In this document: piece after piece, positions 35,503-45,843 of the stretch
How the letters are laid out: the number at the start of each line of letters is the position of its first letter
Position numbering within the stretch: position 1 is the first letter of the stretch
Origin: Candidatus Tisiphia endosymbiont of Sialis lutaria
Lineage (GTDB): Bacteria; Pseudomonadota; Alphaproteobacteria; Rickettsiales; Rickettsiaceae
NCBI RefSeq assembly: GCF_964026535.1
Contig: NZ_OZ032153.1
Span: 1 to 64,000 of the forward strand
Direction of reading: 5' to 3'
DNA: 64,000 nucleotides
Program-made: the position numbers and the translations under genes
Notes under the pieces: generated by a model
The model's input: only the letters and a program-made list of their open reading frames with translations
The model's database searches: none
What the model was told of the DNA's origin: nothing

Positions 35503-37587
35503 CTAATTTTTTTGGATTCTTGCCATAATCTTTTCGGAAATATTTGATGGAGTAAGACCGAAATATGAGTATAAATCATTAGAGGGAGCAGAGAGTCCAA
35601 ATTGTTCCATTCCGAAGAACATCCCGTTCTCTCCGATGATTCGATGCCAGCCAAAGCTACTTGCAGCTTCTATAGCAACTTTTAATTTGGCATTGGATAG
35701 GATATTTTGGATATAGCTAGGCTGCTGTTTAAAAAATAACTCAAAACATAACATTGAAATCACATTGGTACTAAAGCCATTTTTGCTTAGTATATCTTTT
35801 ACCTCTAATGCTATTGACAATTCAGAGCCGGTGGCGAAGATAGCAACATCTACTGTTTCTTGATTATTCCCTGACAGTATATACCCACCTTTAGAACATA
35901 AATTTTGCGAAATATTTCGGCTATAGTCAATTGATGGGAAGTTGGTGACGTCGTCACTCGTCGCTCGCCTATTACTTATAGGCGTCGCTCCATCGCTCCT
36001 AGCACCAAATCCTCCTGAATTAACTATAACTATTTGAGATACTGACTGTCTGGTTAAAGCAAGAACAGAAGAGCCATCTTTATTAGCTAAAGCAATTCGC
36101 CAAGATTCAACTGTTTCAAGATAGTCTGCCGGGCGTAATACCATCATATTTGGTAAGCTTCGAAAGGATGCTAAATGCTCTATTGGTTGGTGAGTAGGGC
36201 CATCTTCTCCTACCCCAATTGAATCATGGGTCATGATGTAGATCACTTGCTGCTGCATAATAGAAGAAAGCCGCATAGTTGGTTTCATATAATCAGAAAA
36301 TACTAGAAAAGTAGCCCCTACGGGTAAGAAGCCTGATAATGCGAGTCCGTTCATGATAGCCCCCATAACATTTTCACGAACCCCATAATGGATGTAATTG
36401 CCAGTAAAATCATCTTTATTAATTATGTTACTAGCAGTATTTTTGATATTGTTGGATAATGATAAATCAGCTGAGCCAAAAATAATTTTATCTGATAGTT
36501 TGGTTAGATATTCTATAACTCTACCAGATGAACAACGGGTTGCTTCAGCTTTTTCTGGAATAGGGATATTATCAAGAAAAGAGCAATCTATATCAGCTTT
36601 ATTGCAATAGGCTTTTTGCTCTGGAGTTATATCAGCAAACTTCTCTTGCCAATTAGTATAACTCGCTTGATTTCTTAACCAAGCTGTACCCCATATCTCT
36701 TGTAATTCCTTTGGTATAGTAAACGCCTGATCATTAAAACCTAAATTTTCTTTAAGAAGTTTAACCTCATCTTTACCAAGCGGGCAGCCATGGGCGGCAT
36801 TTGAATTCACCTTGTTAATAGAGCCTTTGCCAATTAAAGTACGGCAGGCAATCAAGTATGGTTTATCAGAATTTTGTGCCTTAATTAGGCTGGCATTAAT
36901 TTGCTCAAAATCATGCCCATCAATAGATTCGGTATTCCAGCCCATGGCGGCAAATTTCAGCAGATGGTTTTCAGATACAGTAAGGTCGGTAGAGCCATCG
37001 ATGGAAATTTTATTATCATCAAATAAAACTATTAAGTTATTTAGGCATAAATGCCCAGCTAAAGAAGCAGCTTCATAGCTTATACCTTCCATTAGGCATC
37101 CATCTCCAATTATACAATAAATTTTGTGTGCACTAAGATCTTTGCCCAATTTTTGTTGATATTTTTTTTGGGCAATCGCCATCCCAACTGAAGTACCAAA
37201 CCCCTGCCCTAAAGGTCCTGTAGTAGCTTCAATAGCTTCATATGCTCCATATTCTGGATGTCCAGGAGTTTTTGAATGTAATTTTCGAAATTGTTTTAAA
37301 TCTTCTAGATGAAAATTTTTATAATTTGTTAAATAATAAAAACTATACAGCAACATAGAACCGTGTCCAGCTGATAGAACCAGGCGATCACGGTCAAACC
37401 AAGTTGGATCATTAGGATTGAATTTTAGAAAATTAAATACTAGTATGGTCATGACATCTGCCATACCAAGAACCATACCTGGATGCCCTGATTGAGCATA
37501 TTCTATACTATCACTTGCTAAAACTCTAATACAGTTACTTAATTTAGAATATTTTTCTGAATATTTGGGGATTTTATTAAACTTCAT
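35503..37587 (-). CDS. tkt: Transketolase, with a family A insertion
   Basis: Thiamine-diphosphate enzyme of the non-oxidative pentose phosphate pathway. From the likely start at 37587 (MKFNKIPKYSEKYSK) the protein has 694 codons, against the usual 650-670; removing 35 repeat-derived codons gives 659. Motifs are SGHPGMVLGMADV near the N-terminus, the TPP-binding GDGCLMEG region, HDSIGVGEDGPTHQPIEH in the pyrimidine domain, and FGAVVAS-like C-terminal sequence (EAASSFGWHRIIGENG). The A insertion lies at about residues 520-555 ([14 protein letters not shown]), near the start of the C-terminal domain, away from the active site. Few Rickettsia species carry tkt, so it is a lineage clue. Confidence 0.93.
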   Translation of the reverse strand: MKFNKIPKYSEKYSKLSNCIRVLASDSIEYAQSGHPGMVLGMADVMTILVFNFLKFNPNDPTWFDRDRLVLSAGHGSMLLYSFYYLTNYKNFHLEDLKQFRKLHSKTPGHPEYGAYEAIEATTGPLGQGFGTSVGMAIAQKKYQQKLGKDLSAHKIYCIIGDGCLMEGISYEAASLAGHLCLNNLIVLFDDNKISIDGSTDLTVSENHLLKFAAMGWNTESIDGHDFEQINASLIKAQNSDKPYLIACRTLIGKGSINKVNSNAAHGCPLGKDEVKLLKENLGFNDQAFTIPKELQEIWGTAWLRNQASYTNWQEKFADITPEQKAYCNKADIDCSFLDNIPIPEKAEATRCSSGRVIEYLTKLSDKIIFGSADLSLSNNIKNTASNIINKDDFTGNYIHYGVRENVMGAIMNGLALSGFLPVGATFLVFSDYMKPTMRLSSIMQQQVIYIMTHDSIGVGEDGPTHQPIEHLASFRSLPNMMVLRPADYLETVESWRIALANKDGSSVLALTRQSVSQIVIVNSGGFGARSDGATPISNRRATSDDVTNFPSIDYSRNISQNLCSKGGYILSGNNQETVDVAIFATGSELSIALEVKDILSKNGFSTNVISMLCFELFFKQQPSYIQNILSNAKLKVAIEAASSFGWHRIIGENGMFFGMEQFGLSAPSNDLYSYFGLTPSNISEKIMARIQKN
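35922..36028. repeat. Family A long element inside tkt
   Basis: 107 bp with TATA at both ends, read on the minus strand in the same frame as the queF and sucA copies. With a TA duplication it adds 105 bp or 35 codons. Confidence 0.93.
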
Positions 37588-37648
37588 TATAATAAATATT
37601 AATTTTGTGTTAAAAGATATTGATATAGATAACCAGATTAACATTACG

Positions 37649-37729
37649 CGTCATTGCGACGAGGCGTGAGCCAACGAAGCATCCAATAAGTGTGGATTGT
37701 CGCGACCACTATGTGGTCTCGCAATGACG
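37649..37729. repeat. Family B element, one base deleted
   Basis: CGTCATTGCGACGAGGCGTG to GTGGTCTCGCAATGACG upstream of tkt and the DUF1189 gene. GAAGCATCCA has lost one A compared with GAAGCAATCCA. Confidence 0.85.
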
Positions 37730-37780
37730 TTAGGGGTTAATTATAAAAATTTTTTATGAATCTACATCAAAATAGATATT

Positions 37781-38641
37781 ATGACAACAAAACTATTACC
37801 CTTTTTTTCATGGTTTAGCACGTTATTGCATCAATTGTGGTTATCAATTAGTTCAGTAAATTTCTACCAAGATGTTTATAAATCATATAAAGGATATGGG
37901 ATTAAGTATATATTTGCTGTGTCTTTTATATCATCATTGATCTATTGTATTGTTATATTTAATTACTTGTTAGTCCTCACCGATTACTTTACTGAGAATC
38001 GTTTAACAAAAGGCACAATAACTATCGAATATATATTTAAACAATTACCGGAAATCTATTATGATGGTAGTAAAATTTCAGTTGATCAGGATGAACCTAT
38101 ATATTTATTCGATGAGAATGGCAATAAGCTTGCGGCTATAGACTCAAAAAATCAATTATCTTATGGGGAAAAACTTAAAGTTCCCGTCCTATTTAGTAGT
38201 AACAATATAACCCTTACTACAGTAGAAATAACCGATAAAAAAAAGAGTGTGTTTAATATTGGATATGCTAAATTATTTACTCCTGATCAAAAAATCCTCA
38301 CTGAAGAAGTCATTAAAAAGCATTTTGCCAAAATCCTAACACAAGCACCGAAGATATTTATTTACATTTTAATGCCTATAATAATAGCCTTTCGTTTTAT
38401 AACAATTTTATTTGAAAAAAGCTTTATTATCATCTTAGTATATTTGTTAACTAACTATTTTGGTCCTAAGTCCTCTTGGCAAACCTGTATTAGAATAACC
38501 TTATTTTCAAGTGGCATAGCAATTTTATTACAACCTATGATGGTTATATTTTTGCCAGAATTTAGTAGTATTATATTTTTTATACAGATGTTCACCAGTT
38601 TGTTAGTGCTTTTAGCAATGTTGCAAATACGAAATAAATAG
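37781..38641 (+). CDS. DUF1189-like membrane protein
   Basis: A 286-residue membrane protein. One helix near the N-terminus (about 41-63, IKYIFAVSFISSLIYCIVIF) is followed by a long extracytoplasmic segment (65-185, FKQLPEIYYDGSKISVDQDEP) and then three or four helices (about 190-285). This plan, with the PEIyydgskIsvd segment, is that of DUF1189 proteins, whose role is unknown. The soluble loop contains no catalytic motif I recognise. It is divergent from tkt, from which a B repeat separates it, and nothing follows it in the same direction for 400 bp. Confidence 0.6.
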   Translation: MTTKLLPFFSWFSTLLHQLWLSISSVNFYQDVYKSYKGYGIKYIFAVSFISSLIYCIVIFNYLLVLTDYFTENRLTKGTITIEYIFKQLPEIYYDGSKISVDQDEPIYLFDENGNKLAAIDSKNQLSYGEKLKVPVLFSSNNITLTTVEITDKKKSVFNIGYAKLFTPDQKILTEEVIKKHFAKILTQAPKIFIYILMPIIIAFRFITILFEKSFIIILVYLLTNYFGPKSSWQTCIRITLFSSGIAILLQPMMVIFLPEFSSIIFFIQMFTSLLVLLAMLQIRNK

Positions 38642-38645
38642 GAAT

Positions 38646-38845
38646 AAACCCCCTGCTTACGCAGGGGTGACATCTAACTTTTTCATCATTCCCGCTTCGG
38701 TGCGGAATCTATATCCCTGCTTTCGCAGGGATGACAAGCATTGTCCTATATTTTATTAAAATCTGCAAAAAAACTTGATTATCGAGTATAAGTAATAGGC
38801 GAGCATTGAACGACGATGTCACCAATTTCTCATTAATTGACTATA
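38646..38845. repeat. C, D and half A elements in series
   Basis: Two C arms (38650-38735), a D arm TCTGCAAAAAAACTTG to ATCGAGTATA (38762-38789), and a right half of family A (38788-38845, beginning AGTAATAGGCGAGC). The half A copy starts at the middle of the central dyad. The remaining gene-free DNA to 39048 is AT-rich, without features. Confidence 0.8.
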
Positions 38846-39048
38846 ATCTTTCCTCTATCCTATCTGTCGTAATTTCCTTTAAATTTATGCCTTAAAGTTG
38901 GGAAATTTATTACTTAGAACATATTAGATTTTTCTGAGTATTACTGATATTGTTATAACCCAAAATTTATTATTTTCAATTTTTCATATTTTTTTGCCAT
39001 TATTAAGCAAATTGTCAATCTATTAATATTAAAGTAACGGTAAAAAAA

Positions 39049-40368
39049 TTGATAGTATATCAAGACCATAGAGTTCTAACAATAGAACAAAAAAAAGCGA
39101 TTGATTTGTTGTCAATTGGAACATTTTTAGAATATTTTGACTTGATGCTTTATGTACATATGACAGTATTGTTGAATGAGTTATTTTTTCCACAAAGTGA
39201 TCCACAAACTGCTAATCTTTTATCGACTCTCACCTTCTGTGCTACTTTTGTTTTTCGACCAATTGGGGCTGTGTTATTTGGTTGGATAGGTGATAAAATA
39301 GGTCGTAAAGTTACGATAGTTATTACAACTTTTATGATGGCATTTTCTTGTTTACTGATGTTTATTTTACCTACTTATGCACAGATTGGTATTACTGCTT
39401 CGATATTAATTAGCATTTGTCAGATAATGCAAGGTATGTCATCCTTAGGAGAAGCAATAGGGGCTGAATTATATTTAACGGAAATGATCAAACCACCCTT
39501 ACAATATCCTGTTGTTGGTTTTATTTCAATATTTGCTGATCTAGGGGCAGTATTTGCTTTAGGTGTTGCAGTACTGACTACTTCACATGGCTTTAATTGG
39601 CGGTATGCTTTTTTATTTGGATCAGTGATTGCTATGGTGGGAACGATGGCAAGAACACAGCTTAGAGAAACACCAGAATTTGCTGATGCAACCAAAAGAT
39701 TGATAAATAACCTGAAACTTTTTGGTTTAAAGAAAAAGGATATTATTGGAAAAGAAGGTAGTGCCAATTGGCAGATGTTAAATGAGAAAGTTAATATCAA
39801 AACTATATTAGCTTATTTAGCAATTGAATCGCCTTCTCCAATTATCTTTTATTTGATATATATCTATTGTGGTATCATACTTAAAAACACCTTCAATTAT
39901 AGTTTTGAACAAATTATTATCCATAACTTGCTTGTTAAAATAACAGAGCTACTTATCAGCATTCTATATACTTATTTGAGTTATAAGATATATCCACTAA
40001 AAATTTTAAAAGTAAGATTAGGAATCTTTGCTAGTATTATTATATTTTTGCCATATATATTAACTAATATTCCCTCTCCTTCTTATTTGTTATTATTACA
40101 GTCTTTTATATTGCTATTTCAGACAGGATCATTTTCAGCCGCTTCAATATTTTATAAGCAGTTTCCTGTGTTTAAACGTTTTAGATGTGTCAGCATCTCA
40201 TTCGCTATGGTAAAAGCAATAATGTATGTTGTTGTTTCTTTTGGATTAGTTTATTTAATAAAATATTTTGGTAATTGGGGAATAGCAATGTTTTTTGTGC
40301 CATTCATGGTGGCATATGGATTTGGCTTGTATCATTTTGAAACATTAGAGAGATTACGCAATATGTAG
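39049..40368 (+). CDS. MFS transporter, metabolite/H+ symporter (ProP-like) type
   Basis: A 439-residue transporter with 12 predicted helices. The first-half signature GWIGDKIGRKVTIVITT and the loop RLRETPEFADA-like segment (TQLRETPEFAD) place it in the metabolite:H+ symporter branch related to proline/betaine transporters. Rickettsiaceae carry many such paralogues for taking up host metabolites; the substrate cannot be inferred. The start TTG at 39049 is uncertain. The first 25 codons are hydrophilic and there is no convincing Shine-Dalgarno, but the helix beginning FLEYFDLMLYVHM needs a start upstream of it. No operon partner is evident. Confidence 0.82.
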   Translation: MIVYQDHRVLTIEQKKAIDLLSIGTFLEYFDLMLYVHMTVLLNELFFPQSDPQTANLLSTLTFCATFVFRPIGAVLFGWIGDKIGRKVTIVITTFMMAFSCLLMFILPTYAQIGITASILISICQIMQGMSSLGEAIGAELYLTEMIKPPLQYPVVGFISIFADLGAVFALGVAVLTTSHGFNWRYAFLFGSVIAMVGTMARTQLRETPEFADATKRLINNLKLFGLKKKDIIGKEGSANWQMLNEKVNIKTILAYLAIESPSPIIFYLIYIYCGIILKNTFNYSFEQIIIHNLLVKITELLISILYTYLSYKIYPLKILKVRLGIFASIIIFLPYILTNIPSPSYLLLLQSFILLFQTGSFSAASIFYKQFPVFKRFRCVSISFAMVKAIMYVVVSFGLVYLIKYFGNWGIAMFFVPFMVAYGFGLYHFETLERLRNM

Positions 40369-40386
40369 TTATAGCTAACCCGCCTG

Positions 40387-40453
40387 TGTCATTGCGAGAA
40401 GCTACTTTAGTAGCATTGAAGCAATCTCACGTAGTAATCTCGCTAATAGCGTC
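40387..40453. repeat. Family B element, decayed
   Basis: TGTCATTGCGAGAAGC with the small TACTTTAGTAGC dyad, then a shortened right part. The rest of the gene-free 40369-40674 shows no structure except AT-rich DNA before the next gene. Confidence 0.6.
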
Positions 40454-40674
40454 TTGTACTTTTCTGGAATTTTTAAATTGTCATGGGGTTTATGCGTAAG
40501 GTAAGTGATAAAATAAATGAAATATTTTACTTATTATATCATTATTGGTATTAGTGTGTGCAATATTTAGTGTATTATTGAATAATTAGAATTGCTGGGT
40601 TAGAGTTTACTTTCTCTATCATTTATTCAAATATTCTATTATTGTTATTATATTAAATAGAAGAGGACGCCACA

Positions 40675-40920
40675 ATGAAAGATATCTGTAAAAAAGTTAA
40701 ATGTATAGTATACTTGCTTATATATGGGGTGGTCACTTGGATTATCGCAAAAATTATACTTATATCAACATTCCCGGATGATGGGCAATGTCACTGCTCC
40801 GAAACTCCAGCCTTACTACATTATATTTTGGCTTTGATAGTAACTACAGCCCCAGTGATAACGTATATATGTACGAAAAATTGTAAGCTGAAAACAAAAT
40901 CTGATACTAAAAAATTATGA
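40675..40920 (+). CDS. Small two-helix membrane protein, 81 aa
   Basis: A basic N-terminus ([10 protein letters not shown]) and two hydrophobic helices (about 11-32 and 46-66). A short loop contains a CHC motif (GQCHCSETP), and the tail is lysine-rich. AGAGGA precedes the ATG by eight bases. Its stop overlaps the ruvA ATG (ATGA), so it is translationally coupled to ruvA and ruvB. No known family is recognised. The CHC loop on the non-cytoplasmic side, if orientation follows the positive-inside rule, could bind metal, but this is speculation. Confidence 0.55.
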   Translation: MKDICKKVKCIVYLLIYGVVTWIIAKIILISTFPDDGQCHCSETPALLHYILALIVTTAPVITYICTKNCKLKTKSDTKKL

Positions 40921-41519
40921 TTGGTAAACTAAAAGGCACAATAGATGCATGTTTTAATGATTATGTCATTATTGATGTTAATGGTGTTGGGTATTTAGTG
41001 TATTGTAGTAGTAAAACTCTAAATAAATTAGTGGTTAATGAGTTTTGTCAATTATTTATCGAAACGCATGTAAGAGAAGATCATATTAATCTTTATGGCT
41101 TTTTATCACTCGAAGAAAAGTTTGTTTTTAATTTATTACAATCAGTAAACGGTATTGGGACAAGGATGGCTTTAGCTATTTTATCAAATTTATCACCTGA
41201 GCAAATCCAATCAGCGATAGCTAGGCGGGATAAAGAAGCTTTTAAAGCCGTTTCCGGTGTTGGACTAAAATTAGCTGAACGAATTATCATAGAGTTAAAG
41301 GATAAAGCTTTAACTAACCTTACTACCAATCTTCCCATCGATAAGAATGATAGTGATTTATCTAAGATATCATCTGATGCTACATTAGTTTTAACCTCAC
41401 TTGGGGTTAATAGAACTGAAGCCCATAATTTGGTACAGGAAATTATTGCAAAGGATCCTGATCTCTCTATTAATGAGCTAATTAAACTCGCACTAAAGGC
41501 CCGTAGTTCCAATGTCTAA
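40917..41519 (+). CDS. ruvA: Holliday junction branch migration protein RuvA
   Basis: It binds four-way DNA junctions as a tetramer and loads RuvB. The 200 residues have the OB fold (1-62, [19 protein letters not shown]), two helix-hairpin-helix motifs around [13 protein letters not shown] and [16 protein letters not shown], and a C-terminal domain III contacting RuvB ([12 protein letters not shown]-like [16 protein letters not shown]). It overlaps ruvB by 8 bp and a small membrane-protein gene by 4 bp. Confidence 0.96.
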   Translation: MIGKLKGTIDACFNDYVIIDVNGVGYLVYCSSKTLNKLVVNEFCQLFIETHVREDHINLYGFLSLEEKFVFNLLQSVNGIGTRMALAILSNLSPEQIQSAIARRDKEAFKAVSGVGLKLAERIIIELKDKALTNLTTNLPIDKNDSDLSKISSDATLVLTSLGVNRTEAHNLVQEIIAKDPDLSINELIKLALKARSSNV

Positions 41520-42507
41520 AAACCCAGTTTCTAAAAATGTTTTATCAGCTGATATATTGCCAAACGATCAAGAGTTCTCTCTACGACCTAGCTATTTAAA
41601 AGAATTTGTTGGGCAACAACAGATCAAAGAGAATTTATCTATTTTCATCCAAGCCGCTAAAAATAGGTCAGAACATTTAGACCATACCTTATTTTATGGA
41701 CCGCCTGGACTTGGTAAAACCACTCTTGCCCAAATTATTTCTAAGGAGATGGGAGTAAATTTTAAATCCACCTCAGGACCTGCTATATCAAAAGCGGCTG
41801 ATCTAGCTGCTATACTTACCAATTTGCAAGATAATGATGTGTTATTTATTGATGAAATTCACCGTCTTAGCACCAATATTGAAGAAGTATTGTACCAAGC
41901 AATGGAAGATTTTGCTCTGGACATAGTTATTGGAGAAGGTCCCGCCGCAAGGTCAGTAAAAATCAATTTACCCAATTTTACTTTAGTTGGAGCAACTACT
42001 AGACTAGGTCTATTGAGTAACCCTTTAAGAGATAGATTTGGTATACCACTACGTTTACATTTTTATAATGTGGCTGAATTAAAACTTGTTTTGAGTAGAG
42101 CTAGTAAATTGCTGGCAATTAATGTAACCGATGAGGCGTTAGAAGAAATAGCAAAGCGTAGTAGAGGAACTCCAAGAATTGCCCTTAGGCTAATTAGACG
42201 GGTGAGAGACTTCGCTTCTGTCGATGATCAGCTAGAAATTGATAGGAATATTGCCAATCTCTCGCTGAATCGATTAGAAGTTGACAAAATAGGTTTAGAC
42301 AGTAATGATTATAGATATTTAAAGTTTATCGCTGATAATTATGATGGGGGTCCGGTCGGTATAGAAACAATTGCCGCAGCTCTATCAGAACAACGCGATG
42401 CTGTTGAAGAAACTATCGAACCCTATCTAATACAAATAGGGTTATTACAACGTACCCCAAGAGGCAGAGTTATTACCAAAAATGCTTTTGACCATCTGGG
42501 AATATAA
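41512..42507 (+). CDS. ruvB: Holliday junction helicase RuvB
   Basis: The AAA+ motor of branch migration. Walker [13 protein letters not shown] (about 63-74), Walker [10 protein letters not shown], sensor 1 in [18 protein letters not shown] and the C-terminal winged helix with [15 protein letters not shown] are all present. The length of 331 is standard. It ends 29 bp before a TPR protein gene, which might be co-transcribed. Confidence 0.97.
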   Translation: MSKNPVSKNVLSADILPNDQEFSLRPSYLKEFVGQQQIKENLSIFIQAAKNRSEHLDHTLFYGPPGLGKTTLAQIISKEMGVNFKSTSGPAISKAADLAAILTNLQDNDVLFIDEIHRLSTNIEEVLYQAMEDFALDIVIGEGPAARSVKINLPNFTLVGATTRLGLLSNPLRDRFGIPLRLHFYNVAELKLVLSRASKLLAINVTDEALEEIAKRSRGTPRIALRLIRRVRDFASVDDQLEIDRNIANLSLNRLEVDKIGLDSNDYRYLKFIADNYDGGPVGIETIAAALSEQRDAVEETIEPYLIQIGLLQRTPRGRVITKNAFDHLGI

Positions 42508-42535
42508 CAATCTATAGTTAATAAAGAAGTAATTT

Positions 42536-43636
42536 ATGAAAATAATTAACATAAAACAACTAACGATCCTGCTGACTTTAATTTTACTCCCCTTTAGCAA
42601 AGTGGTTGCCAATAGTCAACAACATTTTGAGAAAGCAAATACTTTAACAATGGAGGGCAAATGGCAAGAAGCAATTGACTCCTATGATTTGGCAATTAAA
42701 TATAAGCCTGATCTTGCTGAAGCTTACCATAACAAAGGTACAGCTTTGTATGAGTTAGGCAAATGGCAGGAAGCAATTGACTCCTTTGATTTAGCAATTA
42801 AACATAAGCCTGATTTTGCTAATGCTTACAACAATAAAGGTGTTGTTTTGGGTGAGTTAGGCAAATGGCAAGAGGCAATTGACTCCTATAATTTAGCAAT
42901 TAAATATAAGCCTGATTTTGCTAATGCTTATTATAGCAAAGGTATAGTTTTAGGCAAGTTAGGTAAATTACAGGAAGAAATTGTTGCTTATGATTTGGCA
43001 ATCAAACATAAGCCTGATTTTGCTAATGCTTATTATAACAAAGGTATAGCTTTAAAGGAATTAGGTAAATTGCAGGAAGCTATTATAGCATATGATTTAG
43101 CAATTAAACATAAGCCTGATCTTGCTGATGCTTACAACAATAAAGGTACTGCTTTAGGTAAGTTAGGCAAATTGCAGGATGCAATTGACTCCTTTGATTT
43201 AGCAATTAAACATAAGCCTGATCTTGCTGATGCTTATTACAACAAAGGTGTAGTTTTAGGCAAGTTAGGTAAATTACAGGAAGAAATTGTTGCTTATGAT
43301 TTGGCAATCAAACATAAGCCTGATTTTGCTAATGCTTATTATAACAAAGGTATAGCTTTAAAGGAATTAGGTAAATTGCAGGAAGCTATTATAGCATATG
43401 ATTTAGCAATTAAACATAAGCCTGATCTTGCTGATGCTTACAACAATAAAGGTACTGCTTTAGGCAAGTTAGGCAAATTGCAGGATGCAATTGACTCCTT
43501 TGATTTAGCAATTAAACATAAGCCTGATTTTGCTAATGCTTATTATAACAAAGGTATAGCTTTAAAGGAATTAGGTAAACACTCACAGGCAAAGGAAGCA
43601 TTTAGCAAAGCAGAGCAACTTAGGATAAAACATTAA
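42536..43636 (+). CDS. Secreted tetratricopeptide-repeat protein, 10 near-identical TPRs
   Basis: A 366-residue protein with a signal peptide (1-25, LLTLILLPFSKVVA before NS) and ten consecutive 34-residue TPR units filling the rest. The canonical pattern is AYYNKGIALKELGKLQEAI and AYDLAIKHKPD. Units 4-6 are repeated almost exactly as units 7-9, a recent three-repeat duplication of 306 bp. TPR arrays are protein-binding scaffolds. In intracellular bacteria secreted TPR proteins often act in envelope biogenesis or host interaction, but no partner is evident. It is 28 bp downstream of ruvB. Confidence 0.85.
   Translation: MKIINIKQLTILLTLILLPFSKVVANSQQHFEKANTLTMEGKWQEAIDSYDLAIKYKPDLAEAYHNKGTALYELGKWQEAIDSFDLAIKHKPDFANAYNNKGVVLGELGKWQEAIDSYNLAIKYKPDFANAYYSKGIVLGKLGKLQEEIVAYDLAIKHKPDFANAYYNKGIALKELGKLQEAIIAYDLAIKHKPDLADAYNNKGTALGKLGKLQDAIDSFDLAIKHKPDLADAYYNKGVVLGKLGKLQEEIVAYDLAIKHKPDFANAYYNKGIALKELGKLQEAIIAYDLAIKHKPDLADAYNNKGTALGKLGKLQDAIDSFDLAIKHKPDFANAYYNKGIALKELGKHSQAKEAFSKAEQLRIKH
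42953..43564. repeat. 306-bp tandem duplication within the TPR gene
   Basis: The segment from about 42953 to 43258 is repeated from 43259 onward with an offset of 306 bp, equal to three 102-bp TPR units, and only scattered differences. Every TPR unit is also a shorter 102-bp repeat, so the gene can change length by recombination without losing the frame. Confidence 0.92.
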
Positions 43637-43674
43637 AAATTATAGAATATATGCTAGCACGACTAACATTACTC

Positions 43675-43867
43675 CGTCATTGCGAGACCACGCAAGTAGG
43701 TCGTGGCAATCCAAAAAATGATCAAAAATTGATTGCTTCGTCGCTACTGAAGTAGCTCCTCGCAATGACGTTGGAAGCTAAAATCGTCATTGCGAAGAGG
43801 CGAAAGCCGATGAAGCAATCCACTCTTTTATGGATTGCCACGCCACCTACGGTGGCTCGCAATGACG
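43675..43867. repeat. Two family B elements
   Basis: CGTCATTGCGAGACCACGC to CTCGCAATGACG (43675-43770) and CGTCATTGCGAAGAGGCG to GCTCGCAATGACGG (43785-43867). They fill the intergenic region upstream of the FKBP-like gene. Confidence 0.88.
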
Positions 43868-43931
43868 GAATAATGTTAGGCATGGTTAGCTATAAAACCA
43901 AACTAAAAGATACTTAAAGAAGAAATATTAT

Positions 43932-44912
43932 ATGCAAAAAGCTCTAACTTTTATAATTGCTGCCGCAATTATTTACTCTATTGTACAAATGAAAATGCAA
44001 TCTCCGCCTGAGGAAAATGCCCCTAAGGTTCAGACAACTGAAGCTGAAAGTAGTAACAATACTAGTACCCCTGAGCAAGCAAATATACCATTAACTGGTA
44101 ATTTCCTTGAAAAAACTGTTTCAAAAGTTTTGATCAATGCTCTTAAAACAGAAGAAGGTCGACTATTCTTTGAAAATTTACTACAACCAACTAATAAACC
44201 TATTGCTGATGGTAAATATACTATAGAGGTTAATAGAGATTTAATTCAGCCAATGTTTAAGATTAACACCTTTGGTAATGGGACTGTCGGTCCAGCGACT
44301 TGTGGTCATGTAGTCACATTACATTACCAATTATTGGATATTAACAATAATTTACTCAGCGAAAATACTAAAACCTTTACTCTTGGTTCTAGAGCGATCA
44401 TGCCAGGAATTGATTCTGTAGTAGTAGGGATGATGGTTGGACAAACCAGACAAGCTATATTTCCTACAAAATATACATCTTCTAACGAAGAAAATAAAGA
44501 CTATGATGCACCTTATAGGGTTAATATTGTCTTAAATTCAATATTACCTAATAATTTTGTTAATAGTAATGAAGTAAAGATATTTGATGATGAAATAGCT
44601 TATAGGATGCCATTATTATGTGGAGATAAAGTAGGAATTGACGCAAAGATTACTAAATTATCGAATGGGCAGGTACTTTATGACTCGACACAAGAAGGGA
44701 AAAAGCTAGATATAAAAATTGGTGATATTAATTACCCATTAATTGTATCATATGCTCTACATGGTAAAGTACCAGTTGGCACTAGAACAGTAATTGCTAA
44801 AGGTAAGTTATTTAAAGCCCTTGGTTCTAATATCAATAAAATGCTTAATCAAAGTAAGATTCCTGTGGATGAATATTTAATGCTGGAATTAACAAATTTT
44901 CAAACAGAGTAA
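43932..44912 (+). CDS. FKBP-type peptidyl-prolyl isomerase-like protein, membrane anchored
   Basis: A 326-residue protein with an N-terminal hydrophobic segment (about 4-18, [15 protein letters not shown]) and a flexible linker. One FKBP-like domain lies at about 118-205. It starts [18 protein letters not shown] and contains [21 protein letters not shown] second weaker FKBP-like segment (about 225-320, [23 protein letters not shown]) follows. Isomerases of this type help periplasmic proteins fold; Legionella Mip is a relative. Several canonical aromatic active-site residues are not evident, so activity is uncertain. It is followed immediately by thyX. Confidence 0.72.
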   Translation: MQKALTFIIAAAIIYSIVQMKMQSPPEENAPKVQTTEAESSNNTSTPEQANIPLTGNFLEKTVSKVLINALKTEEGRLFFENLLQPTNKPIADGKYTIEVNRDLIQPMFKINTFGNGTVGPATCGHVVTLHYQLLDINNNLLSENTKTFTLGSRAIMPGIDSVVVGMMVGQTRQAIFPTKYTSSNEENKDYDAPYRVNIVLNSILPNNFVNSNEVKIFDDEIAYRMPLLCGDKVGIDAKITKLSNGQVLYDSTQEGKKLDIKIGDINYPLIVSYALHGKVPVGTRTVIAKGKLFKALGSNINKMLNQSKIPVDEYLMLELTNFQTE

Positions 44913-44924
44913 TTGAGGAAAAAA

Positions 44925-45821
44925 ATGCACGATACTACTTATAATACTAAAAGAGCAACTGTACCAGCTCTCGAACAATTATTATTTGAACCGATAAAAG
45001 TACTAGATCATGGTTTCATTAGAGTTATTGATTATATGGGGGATGATAGTAGCATAGTACAAGCAGCACGAGTATCATATGGTAAAGGGACAAAACAACT
45101 AAGCCAAGATAAGGGGCTAATTAATTACCTGATGCGTCATAAACATACCACACCATTTGAAATGTGTGATATCAAATTTCATATTAAACTACCTATTTTT
45201 GTTGCAAGACAGTGGATACGTCATAGAACTGCTAGTGTTAATGAATATTCAGCTAGATATTCTATATTAGGAAATGAATTTTATTTACCAGAAAAACAGA
45301 ATCTTGCTGCTCAATCTACAATAAATAAGCAAGGAAGAAGTGATGAAAAAATTCCAGAAAAAATTGCAGATAAAGTATTAGTGCTACTAGAAAAAGATGC
45401 TAAAATATGCTATCAGCATTATACTGAAATGATGAATCAGGATGAACATGGCAATATTATTGATGAAAATACCTTAGGTATTACTAGGGAACTGGCAAGA
45501 ATGAATTTAACTTTGAACTATTATACAGAATGGTATTGGAAAATTAATTTGCATAATTTATTAAATTTTCTGCTACTCCGAGCCGATTCTCATGCCCAAT
45601 ATGAAATCAGAGTATATGCAGAAAAAATGCTAGAAATAGTACAAGCTTGGGTACCTTTTACGTATGATGCCTTTAAGGAATATAGGCTAGAGGGTAATAA
45701 TATTTCTAAAAAAGGACTGGCTGTCATAAAAAGACTAATTAATAAAGAAGATGTCACGCTAGAGTCTAGTGGTATGACCAAAAGAGAATGGGATGAATTA
45801 ATGCAAGTTATTGGTGGGTAA
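44925..45821 (+). CDS. thyX: Flavin-dependent thymidylate synthase
   Basis: It makes dTMP from dUMP with FAD and methylene-tetrahydrofolate; with ThyA absent in this group it is the only route. The ThyX motif [15 protein letters not shown] is intact. The start at ATG 44925 follows GAGG at six-base spacing; the frame opens four codons earlier with TTG. The protein has 298 residues with the usual C-terminal helices. It begins 12 bp after the FKBP-like gene stop. Confidence 0.96.
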   Translation: MHDTTYNTKRATVPALEQLLFEPIKVLDHGFIRVIDYMGDDSSIVQAARVSYGKGTKQLSQDKGLINYLMRHKHTTPFEMCDIKFHIKLPIFVARQWIRHRTASVNEYSARYSILGNEFYLPEKQNLAAQSTINKQGRSDEKIPEKIADKVLVLLEKDAKICYQHYTEMMNQDEHGNIIDENTLGITRELARMNLTLNYYTEWYWKINLHNLLNFLLLRADSHAQYEIRVYAEKMLEIVQAWVPFTYDAFKEYRLEGNNISKKGLAVIKRLINKEDVTLESSGMTKREWDELMQVIGG

Positions 45822-45843
45822 AATAATAAAGGAGGTGTTTAGA

